The notes: generated by a model from the sequence alone, not told the origin. A DNA stretch of 64,000 nt from an uncultured Oscillospiraceae bacterium (GCA_944387035.1 CALXDJ010000006.1:1-64000); one strand, 5' to 3'. Shown: positions 42,761 to 52,144, numbered from the stretch's first letter. Program-made: numbers and translations.

Positions 42761-44106
42761 GGGAACGGCGGCAGATAGCGCTGGCTGTGATTGGCTGGCT
42801 GCTCTGGATGAATTTCCCCTTATACCTGGCGCTGATGGAGCTCTGGATGGTTCCGGAAACGGCGCGGGTGGTGATCCATGTGGCTCTGGCCTCTATGGGA
42901 TGCACCCTCATTTCCCGGGGCCGGTGCCCGTATCCCACCCGCCGGCTCAAGCGTCTGGGAGAGGCCAGTCGGAATTTGGCAGTGTTCTTGGCTGCCGCCA
43001 CGGTGCAGCTGGTGTGGTTCCTGACGGCGTGGCTGGTGCTGTGTCCGGCGGTGTTCCCCATCGGGCGAATCGTCTTGACGGCTATTGTATCCGTGATACT
43101 GTTGGCGGGGCTGTTCTGGTGGAATATGATTGCCATCTACCTCACCTCCGTTCAGCTGGGGCTCAAGCACCGGGTACTGGCGGCGCTGTGCGGCTGGATT
43201 CCCGGATTGAACATCTGGTATCTCACCAAGATCATCCGAATCACCGGCCAGGAGGCGGAGTTTGAAACGGAGAAGTGGGAACTGGATACTGCCCGGGCGG
43301 AAAGCGAGATCTGCAAGACCCGATATCCCATTTTGATGGTCCACGGCGTCTTTTTCCGGGATTACCGCTTCCTCAATTATTGGGGCCGCATTCCCCGGGA
43401 ACTGCAGCGCAACGGCGCCACAGTTTACTACGGGCAGCAGCAGTCCGCCGCAGCCGTGGAGGACAGCGGACGGGAGCTGGCGGAGCGGATCCGAAGCATC
43501 GTGGAGGAAACGGGCTGCGGCAAGGTGAACATCATTGCCCACTCCAAGGGTGGATTGGACAGCCGGGCTGCCATTGCCCATTGGGGGATGGCGCCCTATG
43601 TGGCGACCCTTACGACCATCAATACCCCCCACTGGGGTTGTATCTTTGCCGAGTACTTGCTGGGAAAGATTCCGGAGGCCGTGCGGCAGAAGATTGCGCA
43701 TACTTACAATGCCACGCTCCGTCATTTGGGAGATGCTGATCCGGATTTCCTGGCGGCGGTGACGGATTTGACGGCGTCTGCCTGTGAGGCACGCAACGCC
43801 GTGACGCCGGATGCGCCGGAGGTCGTCTATGAGAGTGTGATGTCCTATTGCCGAAAGGCGCAGCATGGGAAATTTCCCCTGAATATGACCCATCCCATCG
43901 TCAAGCATTTTGATGGGAAAAACGACGGGTTGGTGTCTGTGGAGTCTGCCAAATGGGGCAGCCGTTTTACGCTGCTGGAACCCCAGGGGAAACGGGGAAT
44001 TTCCCACGGAGATGTGGTGGATCTGAACCGGGAGAATCTTCCGGGCTTTGATGTGCGGGAATTCTATGTCGGTTTGGTATCGAGTTTAAAAGAGCGTGGT
44101 TTTTGA
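42757..44106 (+). CDS. Membrane-anchored alpha/beta-hydrolase (lipase-like)
   Basis: A 449-residue protein with four N-terminal membrane spans (to about residue 140) and a C-terminal alpha/beta-hydrolase domain. Lipase features: ILMVHGVFFRDYRFLNYWGR (oxyanion region), nucleophile elbow IIAHSKGGLDSR (AHSKG), acid site FDGKNDGLVSVES and histidine GISHGDVVDL. Substrate unknown, probably a lipid or ester at the membrane. The GTG start overlaps the previous stop by 4 bp, so translation is coupled to the EFR1 gene. A terminator ends the unit. Confidence 0.8.
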   Translation: MRERRQIALAVIGWLLWMNFPLYLALMELWMVPETARVVIHVALASMGCTLISRGRCPYPTRRLKRLGEASRNLAVFLAAATVQLVWFLTAWLVLCPAVFPIGRIVLTAIVSVILLAGLFWWNMIAIYLTSVQLGLKHRVLAALCGWIPGLNIWYLTKIIRITGQEAEFETEKWELDTARAESEICKTRYPILMVHGVFFRDYRFLNYWGRIPRELQRNGATVYYGQQQSAAAVEDSGRELAERIRSIVEETGCGKVNIIAHSKGGLDSRAAIAHWGMAPYVATLTTINTPHWGCIFAEYLLGKIPEAVRQKIAHTYNATLRHLGDADPDFLAAVTDLTASACEARNAVTPDAPEVVYESVMSYCRKAQHGKFPLNMTHPIVKHFDGKNDGLVSVESAKWGSRFTLLEPQGKRGISHGDVVDLNRENLPGFDVREFYVGLVSSLKERGF

Positions 44107-44110
44107 GCAG

Positions 44111-44147
44111 AAAAAAAGCCGGGACGGTGCACCGTCCCGGCTTTTTT
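44111..44147. terminator. Bidirectional terminator between the lipase and D,D-carboxypeptidase genes
   Basis: 11-bp stem (44118-44128 with 44131-44141), A7 before and T6 after; functional for both convergent genes. Confidence 0.9.
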
Positions 44148-45246
44148 ATTCATTTTCCGGCTGTTCGCAGTAGGTCTGATAAAGGGCAGTGTGGTCGTAA
44201 ATGGCCTGCCAGGAGCTGGAGGCATCGCCGGTGACACAGAAGTACAGGCTTCCGTCCGGAGCTTCACCGCAGCTGGCGGCGCAGGAGCCAGCCTGCACGA
44301 CGTATCCGGTTTTGCCGCCGACAATTTGAAATTCACCGGTGAAGCGATCTTCAATACGCCGCAGGAACCAGTTGGACAGGACCTGCCCGTCGGGGTGCTC
44401 CGGCGTAGGAGCAGTCTCATACGTCCGGGCATTGAGCACTTCCCGGCACAGCTCATTTTCCATGGCGGCATGGAGAATCAGAGCCATGTCGTAGACCGTG
44501 CAGTAGTGGTTTTCATCGTACAGTCCCACGCAGTTGGTAAAGTGGGCGGTGTCCGACAGGCCCAGCTCTTCCAGCTTTTCGTTCATCAGCTCCACGAATG
44601 CCTCGTGGGAGCCGGCTACGTAGGTGGCAAGGGCCAGGGAAGCATCGGCGCCGGAGGGAAGAATGGTGCCGTAGAGCAGTTCCCGGATCGAAACGGTTTC
44701 GCCGATTTCCAGCCCCACTACGCTGCAGTCGTTCACATAGCAGTAGTCTGTAATATCAATCGTCATGGTGAACGTGTCATCCAGATTGGTGACATGTTCC
44801 GCCGCCACCAGAAGAGTCAGAACTTTGGTCATGGAAGCGGGATTGATCCGGGTATCTGCGGCTTTTTCCGCCAGAATGGTACCGGCGTCTCCGTCGATAA
44901 CCACAGCATAGCTGCTGTCGATTTCATCGCCCAGAGTCACTGTGGAGGCTGTCGCCTCGGCCGTATAGGGAGCGGGTTCCTCAGGCGGGGCTTCATAGCT
45001 CATCTGGGACATGGCCGGTTCAGCCTCGGGAGAAACTTCCTCTTCTGCAGGCAGATCCGAGCCCTGATGCAGGCCCCATGCAGACAACAGCACGACGACC
45101 ACCAATGCCAAAGCGCCTGCGGGAATCAACTGCCGCATTTGCCTGCGGCGCCGCTCCTGCAATTTTTTCTGCCGCTGTGCCGCCCGCTGCGCCCGGCGGG
45201 CCTGACGCTCTTCTTCGCTGATGATAGGGGTATACTGATCGTCCAT
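44146..45246 (-). CDS. D-alanyl-D-alanine carboxypeptidase family S11
   Basis: A 366-residue penicillin-binding protein of the DacA/DacF type that trims the terminal D-alanine from peptidoglycan stem peptides. The basic cytoplasmic N-terminus and a membrane span (about 41-58) anchor it. Active-site motifs: SxxK as SMTK (INPASMTKVLTLL) and KTG as IVGGKTGYV. The SxN motif reads SGA (TILPSGADASLAL), with alanine where Asn is usual; some clostridial homologues share this. The ATG is at 45246. No sporulation gene lies near. Confidence 0.88.
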   Translation of the reverse strand: MDDQYTPIISEEERQARRAQRAAQRQKKLQERRRRQMRQLIPAGALALVVVVLLSAWGLHQGSDLPAEEEVSPEAEPAMSQMSYEAPPEEPAPYTAEATASTVTLGDEIDSSYAVVIDGDAGTILAEKAADTRINPASMTKVLTLLVAAEHVTNLDDTFTMTIDITDYCYVNDCSVVGLEIGETVSIRELLYGTILPSGADASLALATYVAGSHEAFVELMNEKLEELGLSDTAHFTNCVGLYDENHYCTVYDMALILHAAMENELCREVLNARTYETAPTPEHPDGQVLSNWFLRRIEDRFTGEFQIVGGKTGYVVQAGSCAASCGEAPDGSLYFCVTGDASSSWQAIYDHTALYQTYCEQPENE

Positions 45247-45281
45247 GCGCGTGCTCCTGTTCCATGATAATCTTGAAATTC

Positions 45282-45310
45282 ATTATAACAAAGAACGCAG
45301 GAGATTTCAC
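45282..45310 (-). promoter_or_regulatory. Promoter of the D,D-carboxypeptidase gene
   Basis: On the minus strand, consensus TATAAT (45282-45287) with a weaker GTGAAA (45305-45310), 17-bp spacer. Confidence 0.55.
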
Positions 45311-45436
45311 CATAATTTTTCCCGTTTGTCCCAAAAAATTCGATGGAAAAAATTGCTTCAGAGCAAATAAAGCGCTGTCACGGGCAGGGACAGCTGCATA
45401 GCCTGAAAGAGGAAAACAGACGGGGAGGCAAACACA

Positions 45437-46504
45437 ATGGCACAAATCACGCATTTTTTTGCTGGCGCCAACAGCGGCAATGGATTTCAAAACCTGTTTT
45501 CAGAGATGGTAGATCTGGAAGATACGTATGATTTCATGATTCTCAAAGGCGGGCCCGGTGTTGGGAAGAATACTTTTATGCGGGAGATCGGTAAAACCAT
45601 GGAACGGGCGGGTACTCCGGTGGAGTACCTCTGGTGTTCCGGCGATCCGGATTCCCTGGACGGAGTGGTGATGCCGGAGATCCGCTGCGCCGTGGCCGAT
45701 GGGACCAGTCCCCATGTTCTGGAGCCCAAATATCCGGCGGCAGTGGACCGGTATGTGGACCTGGGGCGGTTTTACGATTTGGCTGCGGCCAAGGCATCGG
45801 CCGGCGAGGTCAAGGCGCGCACGCACCAGTATCAGTCTGCCTATGTCCGGGCATACCGCTGCCTGCGGGCGGCCCGGCAGCTGGAACTGGAGACAGCGGA
45901 GGCGGCGCAGCGGTCTTTCGAAGCCCAGCGGGCAGAGCGGCGGGTGAGCGGCGTGATTCGCCGGGAGCTGCGCAAGAGCGCTGGAAAGCCCGGCCGCACC
46001 TGCCGCCGTTTTCTGGGCAGCATCACCCACAAGGGGTATATCTGGCGTTTTGACAGTGTCGAGACGCTATGCCCGCGGGTGTATGAGTTTGCAGACCGGT
46101 GGGGACTGGCGGGACAGTCTTTGGAGCGGCTGCACCAGGCGGCGCAGGATAAAGGATGGGATACCATCGTCTGCGTCTCGCCCGAGGACCCGGCACGGAT
46201 CGAGCATGTGCTGATTCCGGAGCTGGGATTGGCGTTTGTCACGTCACGGCCTGATATGGACTATGGACAAAAGCCTTATCGCCGGATTCGTCTGGATGCC
46301 ATGGTGGACCCAGCCAACCGGGCACGGATGCGTTTCCAGGGGAGAATGACGGGGCTTTTGCGGCAGGAGGCAGTGGAGGCCCTGCGGGATGCCAAGACTG
46401 CCCATGATGCTCTGGAGGCCATCTATAATCCTTATGTGGACTTTGACGGCGTGCGGGCGCAGGCGGCCTTGGAAGCAGGGCGTCTCTTGAGCTATTTGGG
46501 ATAA
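45437..46504 (+). CDS. P-loop protein, PRK06851-like
   Basis: A 355-residue predicted NTPase of the PRK06851-like type. The N-terminal ILKGGPGVGKNTFMREIG (about 35-52) is the Walker A region, but Asn stands where Ser or Thr normally binds magnesium; a threonine follows directly. A long alpha-helical region (about 115-185) and a second half with AFVTSRPDMDYGQKPYRRI follow. Function unknown. The ATG follows CGGGGAGGC. Ends 17 bp before the M-box promoter. Confidence 0.7.
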   Translation: MAQITHFFAGANSGNGFQNLFSEMVDLEDTYDFMILKGGPGVGKNTFMREIGKTMERAGTPVEYLWCSGDPDSLDGVVMPEIRCAVADGTSPHVLEPKYPAAVDRYVDLGRFYDLAAAKASAGEVKARTHQYQSAYVRAYRCLRAARQLELETAEAAQRSFEAQRAERRVSGVIRRELRKSAGKPGRTCRRFLGSITHKGYIWRFDSVETLCPRVYEFADRWGLAGQSLERLHQAAQDKGWDTIVCVSPEDPARIEHVLIPELGLAFVTSRPDMDYGQKPYRRIRLDAMVDPANRARMRFQGRMTGLLRQEAVEALRDAKTAHDALEAIYNPYVDFDGVRAQAALEAGRLLSYLG

Positions 46505-46521
46505 AAATTTTTGCGGAGGGG

Positions 46522-46550
46522 TTGACAGGATTCCACCGCATGGATACAAT
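46522..46550 (+). promoter_or_regulatory. Promoter of the M-box/mgtE transcript
   Basis: TTGACA (46522-46527), 17 bp, TACAAT (46545-46550): almost consensus and the strongest promoter in the window. Confidence 0.85.
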
Positions 46551-46564
46551 TGCATTACAAGAAA

Positions 46565-46735
46565 ATATGCGTCCGGTAAGTAAGGCTACCGCAGGGATAT
46601 GGATCGATGCCGCAAAGTGATGGAGACATCACGCGATGGTTGAACAGGTTTTGTCGAAAGCAAGGCACTACCTAATGCGATTTCACCGCCCTGCGAAGCT
46701 AAAGCTCGAACGGTGGCATGGGTTTTTGATCAAAC
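46565..46735 (+). promoter_or_regulatory. M-box (ykoK) magnesium riboswitch
   Basis: The leader shows the M-box signatures in order: GGTAAGTAAGGCTACC near the 5' end, GATGGTTGAACAGG in the middle, and GCTAAAGCTC near the 3' end (46699-46708 region). The element lies between a consensus promoter and a terminator, ahead of an MgtE magnesium transporter gene, which is the classical setting. High magnesium is known to stabilise the aptamer and favour termination. Confidence 0.85.
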
Positions 46736-46737
46736 AG

Positions 46738-46775
46738 CACGCGTCACCGTTGGGTGGCGCGTGTTTTTTATTTTT
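46738..46775 (+). terminator. Terminator controlled by the M-box
   Basis: CACGCGTCACC (46738-46748) pairs with GGTGGCGCGTG (46753-46763, one G-U), loop GTTG, followed by T6 A T5. Confidence 0.85.
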
Positions 46776-46797
46776 CAGGATAAGCGAGGTGAACGGA

Positions 46798-46881
46798 ATG
46801 GACGCGGGCAGTCAAAGGCCAGACAAGCCAGGAAAACCTGAGTGCGGCGGTCAGGGCAGGCCATGCGTCTGTCCCGGTTAA
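46798..46881 (+). CDS. Short proline-rich leader reading frame upstream of mgtE
   Basis: A 27-codon frame, ATG preceded by GAGGTGAACGG, ending in TAA. It encodes a peptide with five prolines and three cysteines (MDAGSQRPDKPGKPECGGQG, then RPCVCPG). It lies after the M-box terminator and before mgtE. In enteric bacteria, proline-rich leader peptides (MgtL) control mgtA; a similar role here is conjecture. It could equally be noncoding. Confidence 0.3.
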   Translation: MDAGSQRPDKPGKPECGGQGRPCVCPG

Positions 46882-46949
46882 GCACGCATTGTCCGGCCTC
46901 CTGTCAATTTGGAGCTTGCGGCTCCCGAGGAAACAAGGAGGTATTTGAC

Positions 46950-47963
46950 ATGATGAACAATCAGATGCAGTATGAAGTCCGTCCCCTGGTTCGGGCGGAG
47001 GATCTGGTAGCACAGATTATGTGGCGCGATCCGGTGGTGCTGCCCCCCAAGTTCCGGATCAATGAGGCCATTGAGCGGGTGCGGCAGGTGGGGCTGCCCA
47101 ATGAAAACATGAACCACTGCTACGTAGTGGACGAGGACTGCACGCTTTTGGGCCAGCTGAGCCTGCGGGAGCTGCTGCTGACCCGGGGCGGAAAGCGTGT
47201 GGAAGATGTGATGGAGCGGCCGTTTGTCACTCTGCAGCCCAGTGATGATCAGGAGCTGGCCGCGCAGATGATGCAGGAGTATGATCTGCTGGAGCTGCCG
47301 GTGGTAGACGAGCAGAACCGTCTGGTAGGCGTTGTGACGGCAGATGACGCTATGGAGGTACTGCAGGAAGAAGCCACCGAGGATATGGAGCGAATGGCGG
47401 CCATGGTGCCGTCGGAGCGGCCGTATCTGGAGAGCTCGGTGCGGCGCATTTTCCTGGATCGGATTCCCTGGCTGCTGTTGCTGATGCTCTCCGCTGCGTT
47501 TACCGGCGGGATCATCGCCCATTTTGAGGATGCATTGGCCGCGCAGGTGGCGCTGACGGCATTTATTCCCATGCTGATGGATACCGGCGGAAACTGCGGC
47601 AGCCAGTCCTCCGTGACGGTGATTCGGGGGCTGTCCTTGGGGCAGGTGGGCTTCTCCGACTGGCTGCGGGTCCTCTGGAAAGAGACGCGCATCAGCGCGC
47701 TGTGCGCGGCGGCTCTGGCTGCGGTGAACTTTTTGCGGCTGCTGGTGATGAGCCATGTGGGAATGGGAATTGCCTTGACGGTGAGCCTCACTCTGGCTGT
47801 AACGGTGATCACGTCGGACCTCATTGGCAGCGCACTGCCCATCATTGCCAAGCGCCTGGGATTTGACCCCGCGGTGATGGCCAGCCCCCTGATTACCACG
47901 GTGGTGGATGCCACATCTCTGCTGACCTATTTCTGGATGGCCTCCTGGCTGCTGGGACTGTAA
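46950..47963 (+). CDS. mgtE: Magnesium transporter MgtE lacking the N-terminal sensor domain
   Basis: A 337-residue protein: a CBS pair (about 15-150) followed by the MgtE membrane domain with five spans, including the pore segment PMLMDTGGNCGSQSSVTVIRG. Typical MgtE proteins have about 450 residues with an N-terminal magnesium-sensing superhelical domain; that domain is absent here and is not found upstream in any frame. The CBS pair, which also binds magnesium, remains. The ATG follows AACAAGGAGG. Preceded by an M-box riboswitch. Confidence 0.88.
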   Translation: MMNNQMQYEVRPLVRAEDLVAQIMWRDPVVLPPKFRINEAIERVRQVGLPNENMNHCYVVDEDCTLLGQLSLRELLLTRGGKRVEDVMERPFVTLQPSDDQELAAQMMQEYDLLELPVVDEQNRLVGVVTADDAMEVLQEEATEDMERMAAMVPSERPYLESSVRRIFLDRIPWLLLLMLSAAFTGGIIAHFEDALAAQVALTAFIPMLMDTGGNCGSQSSVTVIRGLSLGQVGFSDWLRVLWKETRISALCAAALAAVNFLRLLVMSHVGMGIALTVSLTLAVTVITSDLIGSALPIIAKRLGFDPAVMASPLITTVVDATSLLTYFWMASWLLGL

Positions 47964-48013
47964 ACAAGTCGCTGTCAAGCAAGCGGCGGTCCTAGGCTAT
48001 TTGCTGAGAATAG

Positions 48014-48060
48014 AACAAAACCGCCGCGGCCCGAACATGCGGGCCGCGGCGGTTTTGTTT
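48014..48060. terminator. Bidirectional terminator between mgtE and rpoD
   Basis: 13-bp GC-rich stem (48021-48033 with 48040-48052) with flanking A- and T-rich arms, serving both genes. Confidence 0.85.
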
Positions 48061-48064
48061 ATTA

Positions 48065-49534
48065 TTAGTTCAGAAAGTCCTTGAGCTTCTTGGAGCGGCT
48101 GGGATGACGCAGCTTCCGCAGGGCCTTGGCCTCGATCTGCCGGATGCGTTCACGGGTGACGTTGAACTCCTTGCCCACCTCTTCCAGGGTACGGCTGCGG
48201 CCGTCCTCGATACCGAAGCGCAGCTTGAGCACTTTCTCCTCCCGGGGCGTGAGGGTGGACAGCACGTCCATCAGCTGCTCCTTGAGCAGGGTGAAGGAAG
48301 CGGCTTCGCTGGGTTCGGAAGCACCTTCATCGGGAATGAAGTCGCCCAGATGGCTGTCTTCCTCCTCACCGATAGGCGTCTCCAGGGAGACGGGTTCCTG
48401 GGCAATCTTCAGGATTTCCCGGACCTTCTCCACGGGCATGTTCATCTCGGCGGAAATTTCATTGGGCGTGGGATCGTGGCCCAGCTCCTGCAGGAGCTGA
48501 CGGCTGACCCGGATGACCTTGTTGATGGTCTCCACCATGTGAACCGGAATCCGGATGGTCCGAGCCTGGTCGGCAATGGCGCGGGTGATGGCCTGACGAA
48601 TCCACCAGGTGGCATAGGTGGAGAACTTGTAACCCTTGGTATAGTCGAACTTCTCCACGGCCTTGATCAGGCCCAGATTTCCCTCCTGAATGAGGTCCAG
48701 GAACAGCATGCCGCGGCCCACATACCGCTTGGCGATGGATACGACCAGACGCAGGTTGGCCTCGGCCAGCTTCTGCTTAGCGGCCTCGCCCTTGCGATAA
48801 TCCTTCTTCCAGGCGGCCTCTTCTTCGGCGGTGGCCGTTACAGCCTCACCGGCTTCCCGCTGGGCCTTGAGTTCGGACAGGCGGCGCTCGGCTTCGTTTC
48901 CGGCAGCCATGGCCTTGGCCAGGTTGGTTTCCTCATCGGGGGAGAGCAGAGGTACTTTGCCGATCTCCTTGAGGTACATGCGCACGGGATCATCGATGGA
49001 GAAGTTGTTGACCAGAGTGTTGGGGTCCACCAGCTCCTCTTCTTCCACATCGGCGATCTCATCGGCGGCAGGCTCATCTTCCGGCAGATCATCCGGCAGC
49101 AGATCCTCGCCGGCACTGATATCAATATTCAATGCTTCCAGAGAGTCGTAGAGCTGATCCATCTGGTCGCTTTCCAGATTCAGATCGTCCACAGCGTCCA
49201 TGAGTTCGCCGGAGTCCAGCTTGCCCTTCTTCTTGCCTTTGGCCAGCAGTTCCCGCAGCTTTTCATTGCCGATCAGCCAGCTGGCGGCAGGAAGTGCGGC
49301 CACCTGCTTATCGTCCAGGCGGACGATACCGGCTTTGCGGGCTTCCTCGTCGGTCATGACGACAGCAGCCTGCTGTGCGCTGTCGTCCTTCTTCCGCGTG
49401 CTCTTGCGGGTGGATTTCGCGGCAGGAGCATCCGCTGCCTTTTCTGCGTTGTGCTTCGCCGCGTCAGCAGCCAGAATGGCATCCGCCTGTGCCTTGAGCT
49501 CCGCGGGAGTCATATGTTCCAAATCTTTCGCCAT
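48065..49534 (-). CDS. rpoD: RNA polymerase primary sigma factor RpoD
   Basis: A 489-residue housekeeping sigma factor (SigA). Region 1.1-like N-terminus (charged, to about residue 170) is followed by region 1.2 ([21 protein letters not shown]), region 2 with [39 protein letters not shown], region 3 and region 4 with [30 protein letters not shown]. It is 10 bp after dnaG on the same strand, the common dnaG-rpoD arrangement. The consensus-type promoters listed in this window fit its DNA-binding regions. Confidence 0.97.
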   Translation of the reverse strand: MAKDLEHMTPAELKAQADAILAADAAKHNAEKAADAPAAKSTRKSTRKKDDSAQQAAVVMTDEEARKAGIVRLDDKQVAALPAASWLIGNEKLRELLAKGKKKGKLDSGELMDAVDDLNLESDQMDQLYDSLEALNIDISAGEDLLPDDLPEDEPAADEIADVEEEELVDPNTLVNNFSIDDPVRMYLKEIGKVPLLSPDEETNLAKAMAAGNEAERRLSELKAQREAGEAVTATAEEEAAWKKDYRKGEAAKQKLAEANLRLVVSIAKRYVGRGMLFLDLIQEGNLGLIKAVEKFDYTKGYKFSTYATWWIRQAITRAIADQARTIRIPVHMVETINKVIRVSRQLLQELGHDPTPNEISAEMNMPVEKVREILKIAQEPVSLETPIGEEEDSHLGDFIPDEGASEPSEAASFTLLKEQLMDVLSTLTPREEKVLKLRFGIEDGRSRTLEEVGKEFNVTRERIRQIEAKALRKLRHPSRSKKLKDFLN

Positions 49535-49544
49535 GCTGATTTCC

Positions 49545-51305
49545 TCACTTTTTATCTTTATATTTTTCTGTCGCTGCCAGCAGAGGATCCATCTCTCTGC
49601 CGCTTCGTTTTTCAGCTTCCGAACGGATGATGCGTATGTAATCGGAAAGGGCCTGCGAGGCGTTTCGCGCCGATTCCGGATGCTGACATACGGAGGTGAT
49701 GTGATTCATTTCCTCCTGGGTCAGGGAGCCGGCCAATGCCGCCAGGGAGGGAGGCCGTCCATCCTTGCGGGCTTGCCACAGGAGACTGAACACGCGGCCC
49801 AGTAACGGGGAAGAAAACTGTTCCGGAGTCAGGGGCGGGTCCGAAGGGAACAGGCTTTCATCCAGTAAAAACAGCCGGATGATGCCCTCCTCGGCCCGGG
49901 CGGAGCGGAGGTTTTCATACCGCAGGGACCGCTCCTGGGGCTGCAGAGCCGCTGCGGGGTTGAGATCTTTTCGGGTTTGTGCCCGCTTTTCCCGTGCGGC
50001 CTGGCGCCGGAAAGCGCGCTGGACCTCCAGCTTCATCGCTTCAGGGGTAATGCGGGCAACTTCGGCGGCGCGGGTGGTGTAGATTTCCCGCTCCACCGCG
50101 CTGGGCAGGGAGGCCAGAAGCGTGCTGATCTCTTCGCAGTAGGCAACACGGGCTTCATCATTTTGCAGGTCATATTTGCCTGCCACCTGAGCCATTCGGA
50201 ACTCCACACCGTTTTCGCTTCCGGTGAGCAGACGCTCAAAGGCGTCTGGCCCCTGAAATTTGATGAAGTCGTCGGCGTCCTGCTTGACGTAGGTCCCATC
50301 CACCAGCCGCCGGGGCAGCTGCAGGACTTTGACGGTAAATTCCGAGTTGTCCAACAGTTGGAGCGCCCGCTCCGTGGCAACTTTACCGGCATTGTCGTTG
50401 TCGTAGCAAAGCACCAGTTCCCGGGTGAACCGGGAGAGCAGCCGGATCTGCTCCACAGTCAGGGCGGTTCCCATGGAGGCAACGGCATTGTCAAAGCCCG
50501 CCTGGTGGAGTGTGACGATATCCAGGTTGCCCTCACAGAGGATGATGTTGGGGCGCTTGGTTTTCTTGGCCAAGTTCAGACCGTACAGGACCCGGCGTTT
50601 GCTGTACACAGGCGTTTCGGAGGAGTTCATATACTTGGGCTCCGATCCATCCAGGACCCGGCTGCCGAAGGCCACCACATCGCCCCGCGTGTCAATGACC
50701 GGAAGCATGAGGCGGTTGCGGAATTTGTCATAGAGGCCGCCGTTGCGGTTTTGCACCACCAAGCCTGCGTCCAGCAATTCTTTTTTGGTATAGCCCCGGC
50801 GGGTCATAGCGGTCAGCAGAGCATCCCAGGCATTGGGGGAGGCCCCCATCCCGAAGCGCACGGCAGTTTGCCGGGTGATTTTGCGTTTGGCAAGATAGGC
50901 CCGGACAGCATCGCCCTCCGGCTGCTGCAGGAGCTGGTAGTAAAACCGGGCAGCTTCCCGATTGAGTTCCAGCAGCCGCGCCCGGCGGCGCCCAGCCTCC
51001 TGGTCACCGTCCTCCTCGGGAATTTCCATCCCGGCCCGCTTGGCCAGAAACCGGACGGCATCCGGGTAGGTGAGATTTTCCTCCTCCATGATAAAGTTGA
51101 TCACACCGCCGCCGCGCTTGCAGCCGAAGCAGTAGTAGATCTGCTTATCCGGAGAAACGGAGAAGGAGCCGGTTTTCTCACTGTGGAAGGGACAAAGGCC
51201 AAACAGATTGGCCCCTTTGCGGCTGAGCTGCACATAGCTGCTGACAACATCCACAATGTCGTTGCGGGCAATGAGCTCGTCCATAAAATTTTGGGGAAAT
51301 GCCAA
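49545..51305 (-). CDS. dnaG: DNA primase DnaG
   Basis: A 586-residue primase that synthesises RNA primers for DNA replication. The N-terminal CHC2 zinc site is visible: [25 protein letters not shown] (the histidine and three cysteines). TOPRIM domain: [27 protein letters not shown] with catalytic Glu and the [14 protein letters not shown] Asp pair. The C-terminal helicase-binding part is present (about 440-586). The ATG follows GAAAGGAGGG. Co-transcribed with rpoD. Confidence 0.96.
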   Translation of the reverse strand: MAFPQNFMDELIARNDIVDVVSSYVQLSRKGANLFGLCPFHSEKTGSFSVSPDKQIYYCFGCKRGGGVINFIMEEENLTYPDAVRFLAKRAGMEIPEEDGDQEAGRRRARLLELNREAARFYYQLLQQPEGDAVRAYLAKRKITRQTAVRFGMGASPNAWDALLTAMTRRGYTKKELLDAGLVVQNRNGGLYDKFRNRLMLPVIDTRGDVVAFGSRVLDGSEPKYMNSSETPVYSKRRVLYGLNLAKKTKRPNIILCEGNLDIVTLHQAGFDNAVASMGTALTVEQIRLLSRFTRELVLCYDNDNAGKVATERALQLLDNSEFTVKVLQLPRRLVDGTYVKQDADDFIKFQGPDAFERLLTGSENGVEFRMAQVAGKYDLQNDEARVAYCEEISTLLASLPSAVEREIYTTRAAEVARITPEAMKLEVQRAFRRQAAREKRAQTRKDLNPAAALQPQERSLRYENLRSARAEEGIIRLFLLDESLFPSDPPLTPEQFSSPLLGRVFSLLWQARKDGRPPSLAALAGSLTQEEMNHITSVCQHPESARNASQALSDYIRIIRSEAEKRSGREMDPLLAATEKYKDKK

Positions 51306-51462
51306 AGCCGAAGTCCCTCCTTTCGGTCAGTTTTGCCACAATTTCCGGCAATCATACTGTAAAAACGATTGCTTTACAGCTTGGCAATCTAATATACCCC
51401 ATAAACTCGGGAATTCCTCTTTTTTTTCGAAAATTTTTTAAAAAAGTTTTTTCCAGGCCGGA

Positions 51463-51492
51463 TTTACAGACCGCTGCATTGTGCCGTACAAT
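51463..51492 (+). promoter_or_regulatory. Promoter of the phosphopantetheinyl transferase gene
   Basis: TTTACA (51463-51468), 18 bp, TACAAT (51487-51492), divergent from dnaG. Confidence 0.6.
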
Positions 51493-51520
51493 AAAAGAAC
51501 ATGCAGGAGGAGGGATGTCT

Positions 51521-52144
51521 ATGGCTGTGGAACTGTGGGCGATGCAGCTGGAGCGGCCGCTGACAGCCGAGGAGACGGAAGTACTGACCGCGCTGCTGCC
51601 CAGCGGGCGGCGGGCGCGGCTGGAACGGATCCGGGACGCGGCCCGGCGGCAGGAGCCGCTTTGCGCCTACTTCATCTTACGCAGGGCGGTGTGGGAACAG
51701 TACCATTGGCAGGAGCTGCCGCCGCTTGCCCTGACCGAGAAGGGGAAACCCTATTTTCCGGATATTCCCGCTGTTCACTTCAGCATCAGCCATACCGACG
51801 GTGCCGTGCTGGCGGCGCTGAGTGCAGCGCCGGTGGGCGTGGATGTGGAGCGGCTGCGCCCGGTAGGAGAGCGCGTCATGCGTCGGCTGGCAAATACGCA
51901 GGACCCGGCCGTGTTTTTTGCCCACTGGGTCCAACGGGAAGCCATGACCAAACAAAATGGCATGGGCGTGGGCGCCTCGCTGCACCGGGAACCGGCAGCG
52001 GAAGCGGGGGTGTGCTGCCAGATGCTGGATCTCTTTCCCGGCTATGCGGCAGCGGTGGCCTCTGAGGAATCGGTGGGCAGCCTTCGCCGCTATACCCTGG
52101 AATCTTTGCTGGAGCCCTGGATGCAGGAGCGCTCCATCACGTAA
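51521..52144 (+). CDS. Sfp-type 4'-phosphopantetheinyl transferase
   Basis: A 207-residue enzyme that transfers 4'-phosphopantetheine from CoA to carrier proteins. Motifs are FSISHTDGAVLAAL, with the histidine of the CoA site, VGVDVERLRPV (magnesium-binding Asp/Glu) and WVQREAMTKQNG matching the W(x)KEAxxK helix with Gln-Arg in place of the common Lys. Start is taken at 51521, 10 bases from AGGAGG; the ATG at 51515 lies directly against the site. No carrier protein or NRPS/PKS gene is nearby, so the target is open. The last 55 bp overlap the convergent acetyltransferase gene. Confidence 0.85.
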   Translation: MAVELWAMQLERPLTAEETEVLTALLPSGRRARLERIRDAARRQEPLCAYFILRRAVWEQYHWQELPPLALTEKGKPYFPDIPAVHFSISHTDGAVLAALSAAPVGVDVERLRPVGERVMRRLANTQDPAVFFAHWVQREAMTKQNGMGVGASLHREPAAEAGVCCQMLDLFPGYAAAVASEESVGSLRRYTLESLLEPWMQERSIT

